Positions 8,298-17,902 of a stretch of DNA of 64,000 nucleotides are shown piece by piece. Position 1 is the stretch's first letter. Each line of letters opens with the position of its first letter. Source of the DNA: Sporolactobacillus kofuensis. Its GTDB lineage: Bacteria; Bacillota; Bacilli; Bacillales; Sporolactobacillaceae. The stretch covers positions 124,001 through 188,000 of the forward strand of contig NZ_JBHSTQ010000002.1 in assembly GCF_042660205.1 (NCBI RefSeq), written 5' to 3'. A model generated the notes under the pieces. The model was not told where the DNA came from, made no database searches, and saw only the letters and a list, made by a program, of their open reading frames with translations. The translations under genes were made by a program, and so were the position numbers.

Positions 8298-9641
8298 TTA
8301 CATAAATGGTAAATTAAAAGGATTGCGTTTCTTGCCTTTTGTCTTGCCCATAAACTGTTTCATCATTTTCTTCATGTCTTTGAACTGCTTGAGCAACCGA
8401 TTGACATCTGCAACGGATGTTCCGCTTCCAAGTGCAATCCGTTTCTTACGACTTGCGTTAATCATATCCGGCTCAGTCTTTTCCTGGGCAGTCATTGATC
8501 GGATAATGGCTTCAGTCTGGCCAATTTTCTTCTCATCAATCTGCATGTTCTTCATGCCTTTAAATTTGTTTGCTCCAGGCATCATCGCAAGTAGATCTTC
8601 TAATGGTCCCATATTGCGGATCTGACCAATTTGATCAAGAAAATCATCAAGTGTGAAACTGACAGACAGCAATTTTTGCTGCATATCGCGTGCTTTCTCT
8701 TCATCAATGTTCGCTTGTGCTTTCTCGATCAGAGAGAGCACATCGCCCATTCCAAGAATACGCGACGCCATACGATCAGGATGGAAAGGTTCAAGCGCAT
8801 CCATCTTTTCGCCCATACCCACGAACTTAATTGGTGTCCCGGTCACTGAGCGGATCGATAATGCAGCACCGCCTCGAGTGTCGCCATCCAACTTAGTCAT
8901 AATCACACCGGTTAAGTCAAGTCGCTCATTGAAAGCAGTCGCAACGTTCACCGCATCTTGACCAGTCATCGCATCAACGACAAGAAAAACTTCATCCGGA
9001 TTGCTGACAGCTTTGATTTGCTCGAGCTCATCCATCAGTCCTTCATCAATATGCAGACGCCCTGCAGTATCAATGAGAACTAAATCATGATGCTCACTCT
9101 TCGCTTGTTCCATACCTTGACGAACAATTTCTACAGGATTCACCTGATCACCTAATGAAAAGACAGGTATATTCAATTGTCCACCCAATGTTTGCAATTG
9201 TTTGATCGCTGCAGGACGATAGATATCCGCAGCAATCATTAATGGCTTTTTATTATGGGCCTTGCGAATATAGTTGGCAAGTTTCGCTGCAGATGTCGTT
9301 TTACCTGCACCTTGGAGTCCGACAAAAAGTAAGACAGTCGGTGGCTTTAGAGCAAGGTTAAGCTTTGTCTGCTCACCGCCCATCAGCTCGGTCAATTCTT
9401 CTTGAACAACTTTAATGACCTGCTGACCAGGTGTGAGGCTTTTCAAAACTTCTTGCCCAACAGCACGATCCTGTACACGTTTGACAAATGATTTAACTAC
9501 TTTAAAGTTAACATCTGCTTCAAGAAGCGCCAAGCGGATTTCACGAGTCATTTGCTTAACATCCGCTTCAGAGACCTTGCCTCTGCCGCGGATTTTTTTC
9601 ATCGTTGCCTGAAGCCTGTCAGATAGACTCTCAAATGCCAT
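8298..9641 (-). CDS. ffh: signal recognition particle GTPase Ffh
   Basis: Protein part of the signal recognition particle; it binds signal peptides and SRP RNA and docks with FtsY. The N domain is followed by the G domain with GLQGAGKTTSAAKLA, DTAGR and TKLDGDTRGGAA. The methionine-rich M domain (about 295-447) contains MKNMQIDEKKI, the RNA-binding ALGSGTSVADVNRLLKQF, and KKMMKQFM. The start is the ATG at 9641. It follows ylxM after 12 bases. Confidence 0.97.
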   Translation of the reverse strand: MAFESLSDRLQATMKKIRGRGKVSEADVKQMTREIRLALLEADVNFKVVKSFVKRVQDRAVGQEVLKSLTPGQQVIKVVQEELTELMGGEQTKLNLALKPPTVLLFVGLQGAGKTTSAAKLANYIRKAHNKKPLMIAADIYRPAAIKQLQTLGGQLNIPVFSLGDQVNPVEIVRQGMEQAKSEHHDLVLIDTAGRLHIDEGLMDELEQIKAVSNPDEVFLVVDAMTGQDAVNVATAFNERLDLTGVIMTKLDGDTRGGAALSIRSVTGTPIKFVGMGEKMDALEPFHPDRMASRILGMGDVLSLIEKAQANIDEEKARDMQQKLLSVSFTLDDFLDQIGQIRNMGPLEDLLAMMPGANKFKGMKNMQIDEKKIGQTEAIIRSMTAQEKTEPDMINASRKKRIALGSGTSVADVNRLLKQFKDMKKMMKQFMGKTKGKKRNPFNLPFM

Positions 9642-9653
9642 ACTTCTCACATC

Positions 9654-9989
9654 CTAGTCTAAACTCTCTAATTCATTAATAAAAGAATCGAGTTGTTTGC
9701 TTTCTTCACGATCCAAATGACCAGCCAGGCTTTTCATTTTGGAAATCACAGTAAGCCGAGTCTTGTACTTGCGAAACAACCCCAATTTTTCTTCAAACGT
9801 TTCGAGAGCACTTTCAGCCCTTTTCAGGTTATCATAAACTGCTTGTCTCGTTACTTGGTTTCTGTCCGCAATTTCACCAAGAGAAAAATCATTCAGATAG
9901 TAAAGATTCAAATATTCCTGTTGTTTTGGGGTGAGAAGCGGCTGATAAAAATCGTATAGGGCGTTAACTCTCAAAACCTTCTCAAGCAT
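9654..9989 (-). CDS. ylxM: SRP-associated helix-turn-helix protein YlxM
   Basis: A 111-residue, mostly helical protein with a sigma-like helix-turn-helix (FSLGEIADRNQVTRQAVYDNLKR in two adjoining parts, about residues 40-62). YlxM is encoded with ffh in most Firmicutes, and in streptococci it stimulates SRP GTPase activity. The ATG at 9989 has AGGGGAT upstream; residues encoded further upstream are not conserved. It is the first gene of the ffh operon. Confidence 0.92.
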   Translation of the reverse strand: MLEKVLRVNALYDFYQPLLTPKQQEYLNLYYLNDFSLGEIADRNQVTRQAVYDNLKRAESALETFEEKLGLFRKYKTRLTVISKMKSLAGHLDREESKQLDSFINELESLD

Positions 9990-10032
9990 AGCAAATCCCC
10001 TTGGCTGTAAAGGCACTTTACTTTACGGTAAA

Positions 10033-10061
10033 ATAATACAGGATTAACTTACATGTGTCAA
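10033..10061 (-). promoter_or_regulatory. strong sigma-A promoter of the ylxM-ffh-rpsP-khpA operon
   Basis: On the minus strand TTGACA (10056-10061) and TATTAT (10033-10038) are spaced by exactly 17 bases, about 45 bases upstream of the ylxM start. Confidence 0.85.
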
Positions 10062-10133
10062 GTTTTCGCCTTGAACCCAGTAAAACCGACGGCTGTATGG
10101 ACCGTTATTTTATCTGAATGCCAGACGCATCAA

Positions 10134-11144
10134 TTATTCGTCGTCCGTTCCATTCGTATCCTGATGTTCTTCGCTAAACAACTCTGCAAACAAACCATAG
10201 ATAAATGCATCAGCATCAAAAGTCTGCAAATCATTGAGATGTTCCCCCAACCCAACTAACTTGACAGGAATATCTAATTCATTACGGATCGCAAGAACAA
10301 TACCGCCTTTTGCTGTGCCATCTAACTTGGTAAGCACAATTCCAGTAACTTCTGATGATTGCTGAAAGAGTTTTGCTTGGCTAAGTGCATTTTGTCCAGT
10401 TGTTGCGTCAAGCACAAGCAACACTTCATGAGGTGCACCCGGACATTCTCGGGAAATGACACGCTTAATTTTCTCAAGTTCTTTCATTAAATTGACTTTA
10501 TTTTGCAGTCGTCCTGCAGTATCACAAAGCAAAACATCGACTTTTCTTGATTTAGCTGCTTGCATCGCATCAAAGACCACAGATGCAGGATCAGATCCTT
10601 CCTGATGCCTAATGACATCAATGCCAGTTCGATCACCCCAAACCTGAAGTTGGTCAATCGCGCCGGCTCTAAAAGTATCTGCAGCAGCAAGTAATACACT
10701 CTTGCCTTCATTTTTCAGTCTTCCGGCGAGTTTTCCAATCGTGGTTGTCTTACCAGCGCCATTGACACCAACCATTAAAATCACAGTTAATCCGGTTGGA
10801 TTTATCCGAAGTTCCGTGTCTTTAACATTTTTTGTTAGAAATTCTGAAAGGACCTCAACAATAACGTCTTTCAGTTTGTCCGTATCTTTTATATTTCGTG
10901 TTCGCGCTTCGTCTTTCAACCGGTCGACAAGATCCATAACCGTATTGATGCCAACGTCTGATTCAATAAGTATTTCTTCAAGTTCCTCAAAAAATTCTTC
11001 ATCAACTTTTCTATATCTCTTAACCAAATTGTTCATACGCTCAGAAAATGATTTGCGTGTTTTTGAGAGACCATCTTTAAATTTATCTGTAACGGCAGTT
11101 GTGCTTCCGGTAATCTTATTTTTTAATTTGTCGAAGAAGTTCAT
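10134..11144 (-). CDS. ftsY: signal recognition particle receptor FtsY
   Basis: Membrane-associated GTPase that receives the SRP-ribosome complex. The 336-residue protein has an amphipathic, basic N-terminus suited to membrane contact, an NG domain with VGVNGAGKTTTIGKLA, AADTFRAGAIDQL, DTAGR, TKLDGTAKGG and the closing LVGLGEHLNDL. The C-terminus ends in an acidic tail (NGTDDE). It follows smc by 47 bases and is likely co-transcribed with it. Confidence 0.97.
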   Translation of the reverse strand: MNFFDKLKNKITGSTTAVTDKFKDGLSKTRKSFSERMNNLVKRYRKVDEEFFEELEEILIESDVGINTVMDLVDRLKDEARTRNIKDTDKLKDVIVEVLSEFLTKNVKDTELRINPTGLTVILMVGVNGAGKTTTIGKLAGRLKNEGKSVLLAAADTFRAGAIDQLQVWGDRTGIDVIRHQEGSDPASVVFDAMQAAKSRKVDVLLCDTAGRLQNKVNLMKELEKIKRVISRECPGAPHEVLLVLDATTGQNALSQAKLFQQSSEVTGIVLTKLDGTAKGGIVLAIRNELDIPVKLVGLGEHLNDLQTFDADAFIYGLFAELFSEEHQDTNGTDDE

Positions 11145-11191
11145 GCTGTTTCCTCCAATCTATACTTCTATTTTTTCACTTAGAAAATCAT

Positions 11192-14100
11192 TTATCCATT
11201 TCCGGCAGTGAGTAATTCATCAGTATCTTCAAGACGTACCGAAACAAGTCGAGAAACACCGGATTCCTGCATGGTCACCCCATAAAGTACATCTGATCGT
11301 TCCATTGTCCCATGCCGGTGTGTCACAACAATGAACTGTGTTTCCAAACTAAACTTTTTCAGAAAGGCTGCGTAACGGTCGACGTTGGCATCATCTAATG
11401 CTGCCTCAACTTCATCCAATACACAGAAAGGGACAGGGCGTACTTTCAAGATTGCAAAAAGTAGCGCAATGGCTGTCAGCGCACGCTCACCACCGGAAAG
11501 AAGTGAAAGTCTTTGAAGCTTCTTTCCGGGTGGCTCTGCAAGAATATCGACACCGCTCGTTAACATGTTCGACGGTTCAATCAGTTGAAGATCTGCCCGG
11601 CCACCACCGAATAGTTCTCGAAATACCTCTTGAAAGTGGTGTCTGATATTACTAAATGTTTCAGTAAAGCGCTGTTCAACAACCTGATCCATCTCAGTCA
11701 TCACATGATTTAATGTCTCACGTGCTTTTAATAAATCAGCTCTTTGGGATGAAAGAAATTGTTCTCGCTCTCGAACTGTTTCATATTCTTCAATGGCACC
11801 AATATTTACGGATCCAAGTTCTTCAATGGCGCGTTTAATTAATTTCACTTTCTTGCGTGCTTCAGGAACCTCGATTGATAACGGATAGTTCTCGCGCGCT
11901 GCTTCAATCGTCATTTCGTATTCTTCTCTTAACGTGTTTAAGAGATGATCAAGTTGTACATCCATTCGCCCAAGCATAACATCCTTTTCTTGAAAGGCAG
12001 AATTGATCGTGCCTAATTCCGTACGCTGATTCTGCAAGGATGATTCATCTGAAGAAAGCGATGCTTGCTGCTCTTTGCGCACCGTTCGCTTAATCTTAAG
12101 GGAATCTGTAAGTGCATCTTTTCGATTCTGCGCGTCCTTGATCTGTTGTTCAAGCTGCTCGGTTACTTCTTGCTGATTCTCAATTTCAACATCAATGCCA
12201 CTCGCTGAAGAGTGGAGTGCGTCAATTGAAGCTGCGAGTTCGTCAACCCTGGATTGCGTCTGTGCTACTTTCTCATCCTGATGTGTGACAATTTGGTGCT
12301 GCTCGGCAATGCGGACTTTTAATGTAGTGATCTCAGACTGGAGTTCCTGTTTTGATAAATCAATGTCTGCTCTGTTCTGCGTCAAACGGCTGATCTCAGT
12401 GGTCAGATGTTCCGCAGTTTCCGCATTTGATGATTCATTCGTGTCAATCATTTTCAAGCGATTGGTTATTTTCTCATGTTCCGCATTGAAATCACCGTTT
12501 TCTCTTGAAAGTAATTGATATTTTTCGAGACTAGCTTTTTCTTCTGTTTCCGCATCACGTTTTTCAGCTTCTATTTGGCGATACTGTTCCGTAGCTTCTT
12601 GCAAAGCTTGCCGGACATGATTGGTATCGAGTTCATCCTCGGCGATCGTGTTCTTCAGTGTTACAAAATCAGTTTGCAACTGTTCTCTTTTATTCTGCAT
12701 TTCTTTGATTTGCGCTGTCAATTCATCAATCTCAGCGCTCCGCCCTATTAAGCTTGCTTGGCGCTGCTTCACACTCCCACCGGTCATTGCACCACCAGGA
12801 GCAACACTATCCCCCTCGAGAGTCACAATCCGATATCGATAATGTATTTGTTTCGCAATTTGGTTTGCCCCTTCGAGATTTCGGGCGATAAGAACCGCTC
12901 CGAGTAAAAATTCAACGATCGGTTTGTATTGCGCCTCACATGAAATTAAGTCCGCACCCGTTCCAATAAAAGCGGAATGGTCTTGAATTCTGTCACGCTC
13001 AGTAGCTGGGATTGATTTCGGCCTAATTACGGAAAGAGGCAGAAAAGTAGCTCTTCCCCCTTGATGCTGCCTCAAAAATTGAATCGCGTTTCGCCCGGCT
13101 GTCTCATCTGTGACAACAAGATGTTGAGAAGAACTGCCTAATGCTGTTTCTATAGCCGTTCCGTAAGTCTTTTGAACATGAATTAATTCCGCAACCGCAC
13201 CATGAATACCGTTTAATCTTCTTCTATTTTTCAGAATTGCTTTGACACCTTGATAATAGCCAGCATAATCTTCTTTAAGTGATTCAAGCATTTCTTTTCT
13301 TGAACGCGCTTGATCAATAAAATTACTTATTTTGCTAACCGCATCTTTTTCTTTGGTATATCGTTCACGTTCTCTTTCTAAACGAACGCAATACGTGTCA
13401 AACTGTTTCTGCAACTGTTCTTTTTTATTCTTTATTTGGCCTAACTGCTTTTCAAGCGTATTTTTTCTCTTACCCGCTTCTTCGGCCATTGCTTTGATTT
13501 CCTGCGTATTTGCTTGAAGGCGATTCTTTTTGACCTCCAAGTTTTTTCCTTGATCCGAGAGGTAGCGCCGTTCATTTCGCATGGCCGCTTGTTGGTTGAG
13601 AATTTCGATGTACTCTGCCTTTAATTGCTCAATACGCTCATCCAAATTCTGTTCAAAACTGCTAAACTCTTTTTTCTTTATCGTAAGTTCCTGTTGAATA
13701 GCATTGAATGTTCGCTTCTCAGAATGACAACTGTTTTTTGCTTGAACGAGAAGCTGACGCTCCTTCTGTAATTGCTCATTCAGTTTAATGATTCGATCTC
13801 TAAGTTCTTCAGCATTACTGTGCGCGTGTTTACTTCTCTCGGACAGCACTTCTTTCCTGCCAAGCAGTTTTTCCAAATGCTCTGCAGATTCCGCCCATTC
13901 AGCTTGCATCGTTTCAATAGATTCATCTAATTCTTCAAGTTGTGCACGACTCGAACGGTATTTTTGATCAAGCATTTCAATCTTCTCAGCCAACGCAGTC
14001 TTTTTGTGACTTAAGGAATCTACTTGATGCTTCGTTTCTTGCCATTGATCATGAAGATCATCAATGTCATGGGCAAGTAATGCGATGTCCACTTCTTCGA

Positions 14101-14764
14101 GTTCGCTCTTCTTCTGTAAATATTCCTTTGCAATTGATGCTTGCTGCTCTAATGGACCAAGCCTTTGTTCTAACTCATGCAGGATGTCTTCGACACGATT
14201 TAAACTTTCTTCTGAATCATTGAGTTGCTTCTCAGCTGCTTGTTTTCGCAGCTTGTATTTCAACACGCCTGATGCTTCCTCAAAAATTTTACGTTTATCT
14301 TCCGCTTTACTATTCAGTATTTCATCAATTTTACCTTGGCCAATGACGGAATAGGCTTCTTTCCCTAAGCCCGAATCCATGAAAAGGTCAACAATATCTT
14401 TTAATCTGCAACTCTGCTTATTTAGCTGAAATTCGCTTTCTCCGGAACGGAATACCCTTCGTGTAACACTAATTTCGCTAAAATCCATGGGTATGTACTG
14501 ATCACCATTGTCTAAAGTGAGGGTCACTTCAGCCATGTTCACCGCTTTTTTCGTATCACTACCGGAAAAAATGATATCTTCCATTTTTGCTCCACGGAGC
14601 GACTTTGCGGATTGTTCACCCAGTACCCATCGAATCGCTTCGGTTATATTGCTTTTTCCACTTCCATTAGGGCCAACGACCGCAGTTACCCCAGGGACAA
14701 ATTCAACCGATGTTTTATTCGCAAAGGATTTAAAGCCTGAAACTTCGAGTCTTTTGAGGAACAT
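11192..14764 (-). CDS. smc: chromosome segregation ATPase SMC
   Basis: Condensin ATPase that organises and segregates the chromosome with ScpA and ScpB. At 1190 residues it has the full layout: Walker A GPNGSGKSN near residue 32, a first coiled coil to about 500, a hinge around 520-680 (including APGGAMTGGSV), a second coiled coil, then signature LLSGGERALTAIALLF and Walker B FCVLDEVEAALDD. The ATG at 14764 (MFLKRLEVSGFKSF) has GGAGGG upstream; the extra upstream codons are not family-like. It lies between rnc and ftsY as in B. subtilis. Confidence 0.97.
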   Translation of the reverse strand: MFLKRLEVSGFKSFANKTSVEFVPGVTAVVGPNGSGKSNITEAIRWVLGEQSAKSLRGAKMEDIIFSGSDTKKAVNMAEVTLTLDNGDQYIPMDFSEISVTRRVFRSGESEFQLNKQSCRLKDIVDLFMDSGLGKEAYSVIGQGKIDEILNSKAEDKRKIFEEASGVLKYKLRKQAAEKQLNDSEESLNRVEDILHELEQRLGPLEQQASIAKEYLQKKSELEEVDIALLAHDIDDLHDQWQETKHQVDSLSHKKTALAEKIEMLDQKYRSSRAQLEELDESIETMQAEWAESAEHLEKLLGRKEVLSERSKHAHSNAEELRDRIIKLNEQLQKERQLLVQAKNSCHSEKRTFNAIQQELTIKKKEFSSFEQNLDERIEQLKAEYIEILNQQAAMRNERRYLSDQGKNLEVKKNRLQANTQEIKAMAEEAGKRKNTLEKQLGQIKNKKEQLQKQFDTYCVRLERERERYTKEKDAVSKISNFIDQARSRKEMLESLKEDYAGYYQGVKAILKNRRRLNGIHGAVAELIHVQKTYGTAIETALGSSSQHLVVTDETAGRNAIQFLRQHQGGRATFLPLSVIRPKSIPATERDRIQDHSAFIGTGADLISCEAQYKPIVEFLLGAVLIARNLEGANQIAKQIHYRYRIVTLEGDSVAPGGAMTGGSVKQRQASLIGRSAEIDELTAQIKEMQNKREQLQTDFVTLKNTIAEDELDTNHVRQALQEATEQYRQIEAEKRDAETEEKASLEKYQLLSRENGDFNAEHEKITNRLKMIDTNESSNAETAEHLTTEISRLTQNRADIDLSKQELQSEITTLKVRIAEQHQIVTHQDEKVAQTQSRVDELAASIDALHSSASGIDVEIENQQEVTEQLEQQIKDAQNRKDALTDSLKIKRTVRKEQQASLSSDESSLQNQRTELGTINSAFQEKDVMLGRMDVQLDHLLNTLREEYEMTIEAARENYPLSIEVPEARKKVKLIKRAIEELGSVNIGAIEEYETVREREQFLSSQRADLLKARETLNHVMTEMDQVVEQRFTETFSNIRHHFQEVFRELFGGGRADLQLIEPSNMLTSGVDILAEPPGKKLQRLSLLSGGERALTAIALLFAILKVRPVPFCVLDEVEAALDDANVDRYAAFLKKFSLETQFIVVTHRHGTMERSDVLYGVTMQESGVSRLVSVRLEDTDELLTAGNG

Positions 14765-14859
14765 CCTGATCCCTCCGTTTCTTACCAATCTGTTTCGCAA
14801 AATTGATGATCCTACGTGCGTGGTCTATTTTCATCAGATTTGCTTCATTAACTCGTTCT

Positions 14860-14881
14860 CATCATTCATATATGAATGATG
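14860..14881. other. perfect 22-base palindrome upstream of smc
   Basis: CATCATTCAT and its exact complement ATGAATGATG meet around a central AT (positions 14860-14881), between the rnc terminator and the smc start. There is no T run, so it does not look like a terminator. It could be a protein-binding site. Confidence 0.5.
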
Positions 14882-14887
14882 CGCGTA

Positions 14888-14919
14888 ACAAAAACAGCCG
14901 AGTATGCCCGGCTGCTTTT
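14888..14919 (-). terminator. rho-independent terminator after rnc
   Basis: GCAGCCG and CGGCTG arms around GGCATACT, followed by TTTTTGTT on the minus strand, begin directly at the rnc stop codon. This separates the fab-rnc unit from smc-ftsY. Confidence 0.85.
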
Positions 14920-14920
14920 G

Positions 14921-15646
14921 TTACTCGGCAATGTTCTTGAGCGCTTTGCATGCAGCGCTTTGTTCCGAGTCTTTCTTCGAATGTCCCTTACCCAGTCCAA
15001 CCACTTCTCCATTAAGCAGCACTTTTGATGTAAACTCACGATGATGAGCAGGCCCTTTCTCGGTTACTAACTCATAATCAAGTTCACCCAAATTCTTTCG
15101 CTGAATCATTTCTTGAAGTTGACTTTTATAATCCATCACATGGGAAAAAGAGCCATCGCTGATTCTCGGATACACAACAGATTGTAAGAAGCGTTCCACT
15201 TCTGACAATCCTTGATCGAGATAAAGAGCGCCGATAAACGCTTCAAACACGTCGGCGAGAAGAGAAGGTCTCTGTCTGCCGCCGGTTACTTCCTCGCCAC
15301 GACCGAGGAAAATCTTATCCTCAAAGGAGAGTGATGAAGCAAACTGGAACAATCCTGTTTCACAAACAATGGCTGCCCTTAGCTTCGTCATATCTCCTTC
15401 TGTGAGATCCGGAAAGTGCTTAAATAAATGCTGAGAGATCAGCAATTCAAGTACTGCATCTCCAAGAAACTCGAGCCGTTCATAATCTTCCTGAGATTCG
15501 CGACGGTGCTCATTCACATAAGATGAATGTGTGAATGCCTGCTTCAGTAATTCTTCATTATTGAACGAAAATGAGAAGTCACTGAGAAATTGATAAAGTT
15601 TTTCCGTTATTTCCTTTTCCTGATCCATTTTTCTTGAACCTGGCAA
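14921..15646 (-). CDS. rnc: ribonuclease III
   Basis: Double-strand-specific endonuclease for rRNA and mRNA processing. The RNase III signature ERLEFLGDAVLELLIS is near residue 55, and LADVFEAFIGALYLDQG holds the second metal-binding site. The C-terminal dsRNA-binding domain runs from MDYKSQLQEMIQ to KDSEQSAACKALKNI. I place the start at the TTG at 15646 (241 residues), with GGAGG eight bases before it; a GTG five codons upstream overlaps that site. It follows acpP, as in B. subtilis. Confidence 0.94.
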   Translation of the reverse strand: MPGSRKMDQEKEITEKLYQFLSDFSFSFNNEELLKQAFTHSSYVNEHRRESQEDYERLEFLGDAVLELLISQHLFKHFPDLTEGDMTKLRAAIVCETGLFQFASSLSFEDKIFLGRGEEVTGGRQRPSLLADVFEAFIGALYLDQGLSEVERFLQSVVYPRISDGSFSHVMDYKSQLQEMIQRKNLGELDYELVTEKGPAHHREFTSKVLLNGEVVGLGKGHSKKDSEQSAACKALKNIAE

Positions 15647-15705
15647 ATTTGTCACCTCCACTTACTAAAAGAACAAAACCCATCTTGTCCATGTAAAATA
15701 AATAA

Positions 15706-15745
15706 GAAGAAATCCCGCCCTTATAAATGATTTATAAAAACGGGA
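15706..15745 (-). terminator. terminator-like hairpin between acpP and rnc
   Basis: On the minus strand TCCCG and CGGGA enclose an AT-rich inner stem (ATAAAT with ATTTAT) followed by TTTCTTCTTATTT, 15 bases after the acpP stop. It probably ends most acpP transcripts, with some read-through to rnc. Confidence 0.6.
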
Positions 15746-15760
15746 CTCATGGTTAGCATG

Positions 15761-16003
15761 TCAGGATTTGTGGTTCTCTATGTAAGATACGACGTCACCA
15801 ACGGTTTGAATCTTTTCCGCATCTTCATCGGAGATTTCCAAATTAAATTCATCTTCAAGTTCCATGACAAGTTCTACAATATCAAGAGAATCTGCGTCGA
15901 GATCTTCTTTAAATGAAGCTTCGAGCTTAACATCAGCTTCATCAACGCCTAATCGATCGACAACGATTTTCTTGACACGTACCAAAACATCTTCGTCTGC
16001 CAT
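15761..16003 (-). CDS. acpP: acyl carrier protein
   Basis: Carrier of growing fatty acyl chains on a phosphopantetheine arm. The 80-residue acidic protein has the DADSLDIVELVMELE motif, with Ser39 as the attachment residue. The ATG at 16003 has a perfect AGGAGG at seven bases; the codons upstream belong to the leader. It follows fabG and shares the FapR-controlled unit. Confidence 0.97.
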   Translation of the reverse strand: MADEDVLVRVKKIVVDRLGVDEADVKLEASFKEDLDADSLDIVELVMELEDEFNLEISDEDAEKIQTVGDVVSYIENHKS

Positions 16004-16107
16004 GTCTTCACCTCCTCTCGAGGGCATTATTCATTAAAAATACTTGCTCTCCGTCCTCAGTCAATTCGAGGAGGGGCAACATCTTTTTAAAACGTACCTA
16101 AATCATT

Positions 16108-16854
16108 TTATTGCATTGCCATACCACCGTCAACACTTAATGTTTGTCCGGTCATATATTTACTCTCATCAGAGGCTAAAAATAAAACAACTCCGGCAAC
16201 ATCTTCGGGTGTTCCCAGCTTACCTAATGGAATCTCGCTCTGCATTTTCGACTTTACATCCTCAGGAAGCTGATCCGTCATTTCTGTCACAATAAATCCG
16301 GGTGCCACGGCATTGACAGTAATCCCGCGTGATGCCACTTCACGTGCAGTGGCTTTTGTCAAACCAATCACACCCGCTTTAGCTGCTACATAGTTTGCCT
16401 GACCGGGATTGCCTAGAATACCAACAACTGATGCCACATTAACTATTCTGCCCTGTTTTTGACGCATCATTGGTCTAAGAGCTGCTTTTGTAACCAAGAA
16501 TACCCCTTTAAGATTTGTATTGAGCACTGCATCCCAATCCGTTTCTTTCATGCGCATCAATAAACCATCTCGAGTAATCCCAGCATTATTCACCACAATA
16601 TCCAAATGGCCAAAATGATCGATGGATTGCTTAATCATTTCCTGAACAGCAGATTCATCGGAAATATCGCATTGCCAAACGAATGCTTCTGCCCCTACTG
16701 ATCGAATTTCAGAAGCAGTTTCTTCAGCCCGCACTTTATTCCCGGAATAATTAACAATAATCGATGCGCCTTGTTTCGCCAGCTTGATCGCAATGGCATG
16801 ACCGATCCCTCTTGAAGCTCCAGTAACAAGTGCTACTTTATTTTGAAGTCCCAT
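16108..16854 (-). CDS. fabG: 3-oxoacyl-[acyl-carrier-protein] reductase FabG
   Basis: NADPH-dependent reductase of the fatty acid elongation cycle. It is a 248-residue short-chain dehydrogenase with the TGASRGIGHA cofactor loop, the NNAG motif and the catalytic triad Ser142, Tyr155 and Lys159 (YVAAK). The C-terminus SVDGGMAMQ is typical. It starts three bases after the fabD stop, so the two are coupled. Confidence 0.96.
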   Translation of the reverse strand: MGLQNKVALVTGASRGIGHAIAIKLAKQGASIIVNYSGNKVRAEETASEIRSVGAEAFVWQCDISDESAVQEMIKQSIDHFGHLDIVVNNAGITRDGLLMRMKETDWDAVLNTNLKGVFLVTKAALRPMMRQKQGRIVNVASVVGILGNPGQANYVAAKAGVIGLTKATAREVASRGITVNAVAPGFIVTEMTDQLPEDVKSKMQSEIPLGKLGTPEDVAGVVLFLASDESKYMTGQTLSVDGGMAMQ

Positions 16855-16857
16855 TTA

Positions 16858-17802
16858 TTATACACGCTCCTTGAGTTGTTCAGTAACTTCACTCAAACTC
16901 TGCGCATCACTGACTTGAAGTACGGTAGACTTACGATTTATTTTACGAATCAATCCTGAAAGAACTTTTCCAGGTCCAACTTCGACAAATGTATCGACGC
17001 CTAGCGCATTCAGCCGTTCAACGGATTCAATCCAGCGAACCGGAGAATATAGTTGTTCAATCAAATGATCACGAATTTCCTGTGCCTTCGTTTCCTCCTG
17101 AGCCGTGCTGTTTGCTACGACCGGAATTTTGGCATTAGATACAGGCAAGGCATCGAGTACATCTCGCAATTGTTCTGCTGCTGGTTTCATAAGTGACGAA
17201 TGAAATGGTCCACTTACAGACAGCGGAACCACACGCCGAGCTCCTGATTCTGCAGCACGTTCTGACGCCTTTTCAACACCAGCAACGGTTCCCGAAATGA
17301 CAATTTGTCCTGGGCAATTAATATTTGCTGTCTGAACGGAATCTCCTTGGTCAGTGATTTGTAGGCAAATTTGTTTCAATTGTTCGACATCCAATCCGAG
17401 AACTGCAGCCATCGTCCCTTTTCCAGCAGGTACTGCTGCTTCCATTAATAAACCTCTTTTGCGAACAGCATAGACTGCATCCTCAAAGTTAAGGACTCCC
17501 GCAGCAAATAACGCACTATATTCACCAAGGCTGTGACCGGCTACATAGTCAGGATGGACGCCTTTAGTTTCTAACAAATGACATAATACCGCACTAACAG
17601 TGAGTAATGCAGGTTGTGTGTTCTCCGTTTTTTTCAGTGCTTCTTCAGGCCCATTCAAGATTAATTCTGTAAGTGGAAAACCTAAGTGGCGATCTGCTGC
17701 AGCAAACATTTCTTTTGCTTCAGGGTACGCATTGATTAGGTCAGCACCCATACCAACCGTTTGCGAACCTTGTCCTGGAAAAACAAATGCGACTTTACCC
17801 AA
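16858..17802 (-). CDS. fabD: malonyl-CoA:ACP transacylase FabD
   Basis: Transfers malonyl from CoA to ACP to supply fatty acid synthesis. The 314-residue protein starts VAFVFPGQGSQ and has the nucleophile Ser91 in GHSLGEYSAL, then GPFHSSLMKPAA with the catalytic His. The start is a TTG at 17802 with GGAGG ten bases upstream; a nearby ATG is out of frame and stops at once. In most Bacillales plsX lies between fapR and fabD, but here only 100 bases separate them. Confidence 0.95.
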   Translation of the reverse strand: MGKVAFVFPGQGSQTVGMGADLINAYPEAKEMFAAADRHLGFPLTELILNGPEEALKKTENTQPALLTVSAVLCHLLETKGVHPDYVAGHSLGEYSALFAAGVLNFEDAVYAVRKRGLLMEAAVPAGKGTMAAVLGLDVEQLKQICLQITDQGDSVQTANINCPGQIVISGTVAGVEKASERAAESGARRVVPLSVSGPFHSSLMKPAAEQLRDVLDALPVSNAKIPVVANSTAQEETKAQEIRDHLIEQLYSPVRWIESVERLNALGVDTFVEVGPGKVLSGLIRKINRKSTVLQVSDAQSLSEVTEQLKERV

Positions 17803-17902
17803 TATTCATCAACCTCCGGATTATTCTGTCCCCTAGTACCAATCTTTAATGTGCTGCTCATCTCGTGGCAACAAATAAATAAGGAGACTACAAAGCACTT
17901 AG

